Shown here piece by piece: positions 63,826 to 64,000 of a stretch of 64,000 bases of DNA; position 1 is the first letter of the stretch, and every line of letters starts with the position of its first letter. The notes under the pieces are model-generated. The model had not been told where the DNA came from and ran no database searches. It was given only the letters and a program-made list of their open reading frames with translations. The position numbers were made by a program, and so were the translations under genes. The DNA is from Prolixibacteraceae bacterium (lineage in GTDB: Bacteria > Bacteroidota > Bacteroidia > Bacteroidales > Prolixibacteraceae): positions 62,001 through 126,000 of the forward strand of contig JAUWAB010000003.1 of assembly GCA_030602265.1 (NCBI GenBank). The letters run 5' to 3'.

Positions 63826-64000
63826 ATGATTCAAGCCAAGTCTGACCGTAAGCCATCGGTCCTGATCCTGTATACAGGCGGAACCATCGGGATGGCGATA
63901 CATCCCCTCACAGGTACACTGGCCCCCGTCAGGTTCGAAGCGATCCAGCGGGAAGTACCTGAACTGAACAAGTTCGGCTACAGGATAGATGCAATCACTT
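63826..64000 (+). CDS. L-asparaginase, N-terminal part (truncated by window edge)
   Basis: A frame starting at ATG 63826 runs off the right edge. It encodes 58 residues containing LILYTGGTIGMAIHPLTGTLAP; TGGTIGM with the nucleophile Thr is the signature of bacterial asparaginases, and this spacing resembles the cytoplasmic type I enzymes. It deaminates asparagine to aspartate. The remainder is outside the window. Confidence 0.85.
   Translation, partial: MIQAKSDRKPSVLILYTGGTIGMAIHPLTGTLAPVRFEAIQREVPELNKFGYRIDAIT

Overview
The window reads as chromosome of a member of the Bacteroidota, most likely in or near the Bacteroidales-type lineages. Evidence: an FtsZ tail followed by a GatB/YqeY protein, the coaX-OMP-TPR-lptC-corC-surA-like block, an RprX/RprY-like two-component pair, a type IX secretion C-terminal sorting domain, three TonB-dependent receptors, acpP-fabF-rnc, and several promoters with the Bacteroidota -7 element TAnnTTTG. 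No tRNA, rRNA, insertion sequence, phage or CRISPR array was seen.

Layout. 1-571: tail of ftsZ and a YqeY protein. 573-1736: a sialidase-like lipoprotein. 1902-9814 (minus): a periplasmic chaperone/PPIase, then a compact envelope operon running coaX, outer-membrane barrel, TPR protein, lptC, CNNM/CBS protein. 9844-13122 (minus): nadC, nadB and a HAD hydrolase. 13346-17303 (plus): a GHL10-like glycoside hydrolase, a DUF4922 HIT-like protein and a SpoIID protein.

17385-22610 (minus) is a tight carotenoid-tailoring operon: crtD, cruF, crtW, a cruD-like acyltransferase, a cruC-like glycosyltransferase and a TPR protein. Together these activities predict an acylated, glycosylated keto-carotenoid of the salinixanthin type. 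Divergently, 22733-30314 (plus) holds a small membrane protein, a TonB receptor, an AmpG-like MFS permease, hemN, hemG and hemH. This looks like import of a late porphyrin precursor followed by its conversion to heme. A palindrome TTTAGA-N5-TCTAAA lies between the two operons. This divergent pair is the most interesting part of the window.

30391-39261 holds a secreted Trp/Tyr- and Ser/Arg-rich protein, a second TonB receptor, a PQQ-propeller protein, a small membrane protein and a third TonB receptor with heme-receptor-like motifs. Two intergenic stretches here contain hairpins and possible small RNAs.

39740-64000 is mostly housekeeping: lepA, rprXY-like, purN, acpP-fabF-rnc, a CDF transporter, an M23 peptidase, a YitT protein, leuS, a DUF4332 protein, a HerA-like ATPase, a tiny T9SS-sorted protein, kdsB, a sigma54-type activator with lptE, a TPR-like protein and secG, then groES-groEL, gdhA, tatD and the start of an asparaginase. 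Functional calls rest on motifs read by eye and family knowledge; no database search was run.
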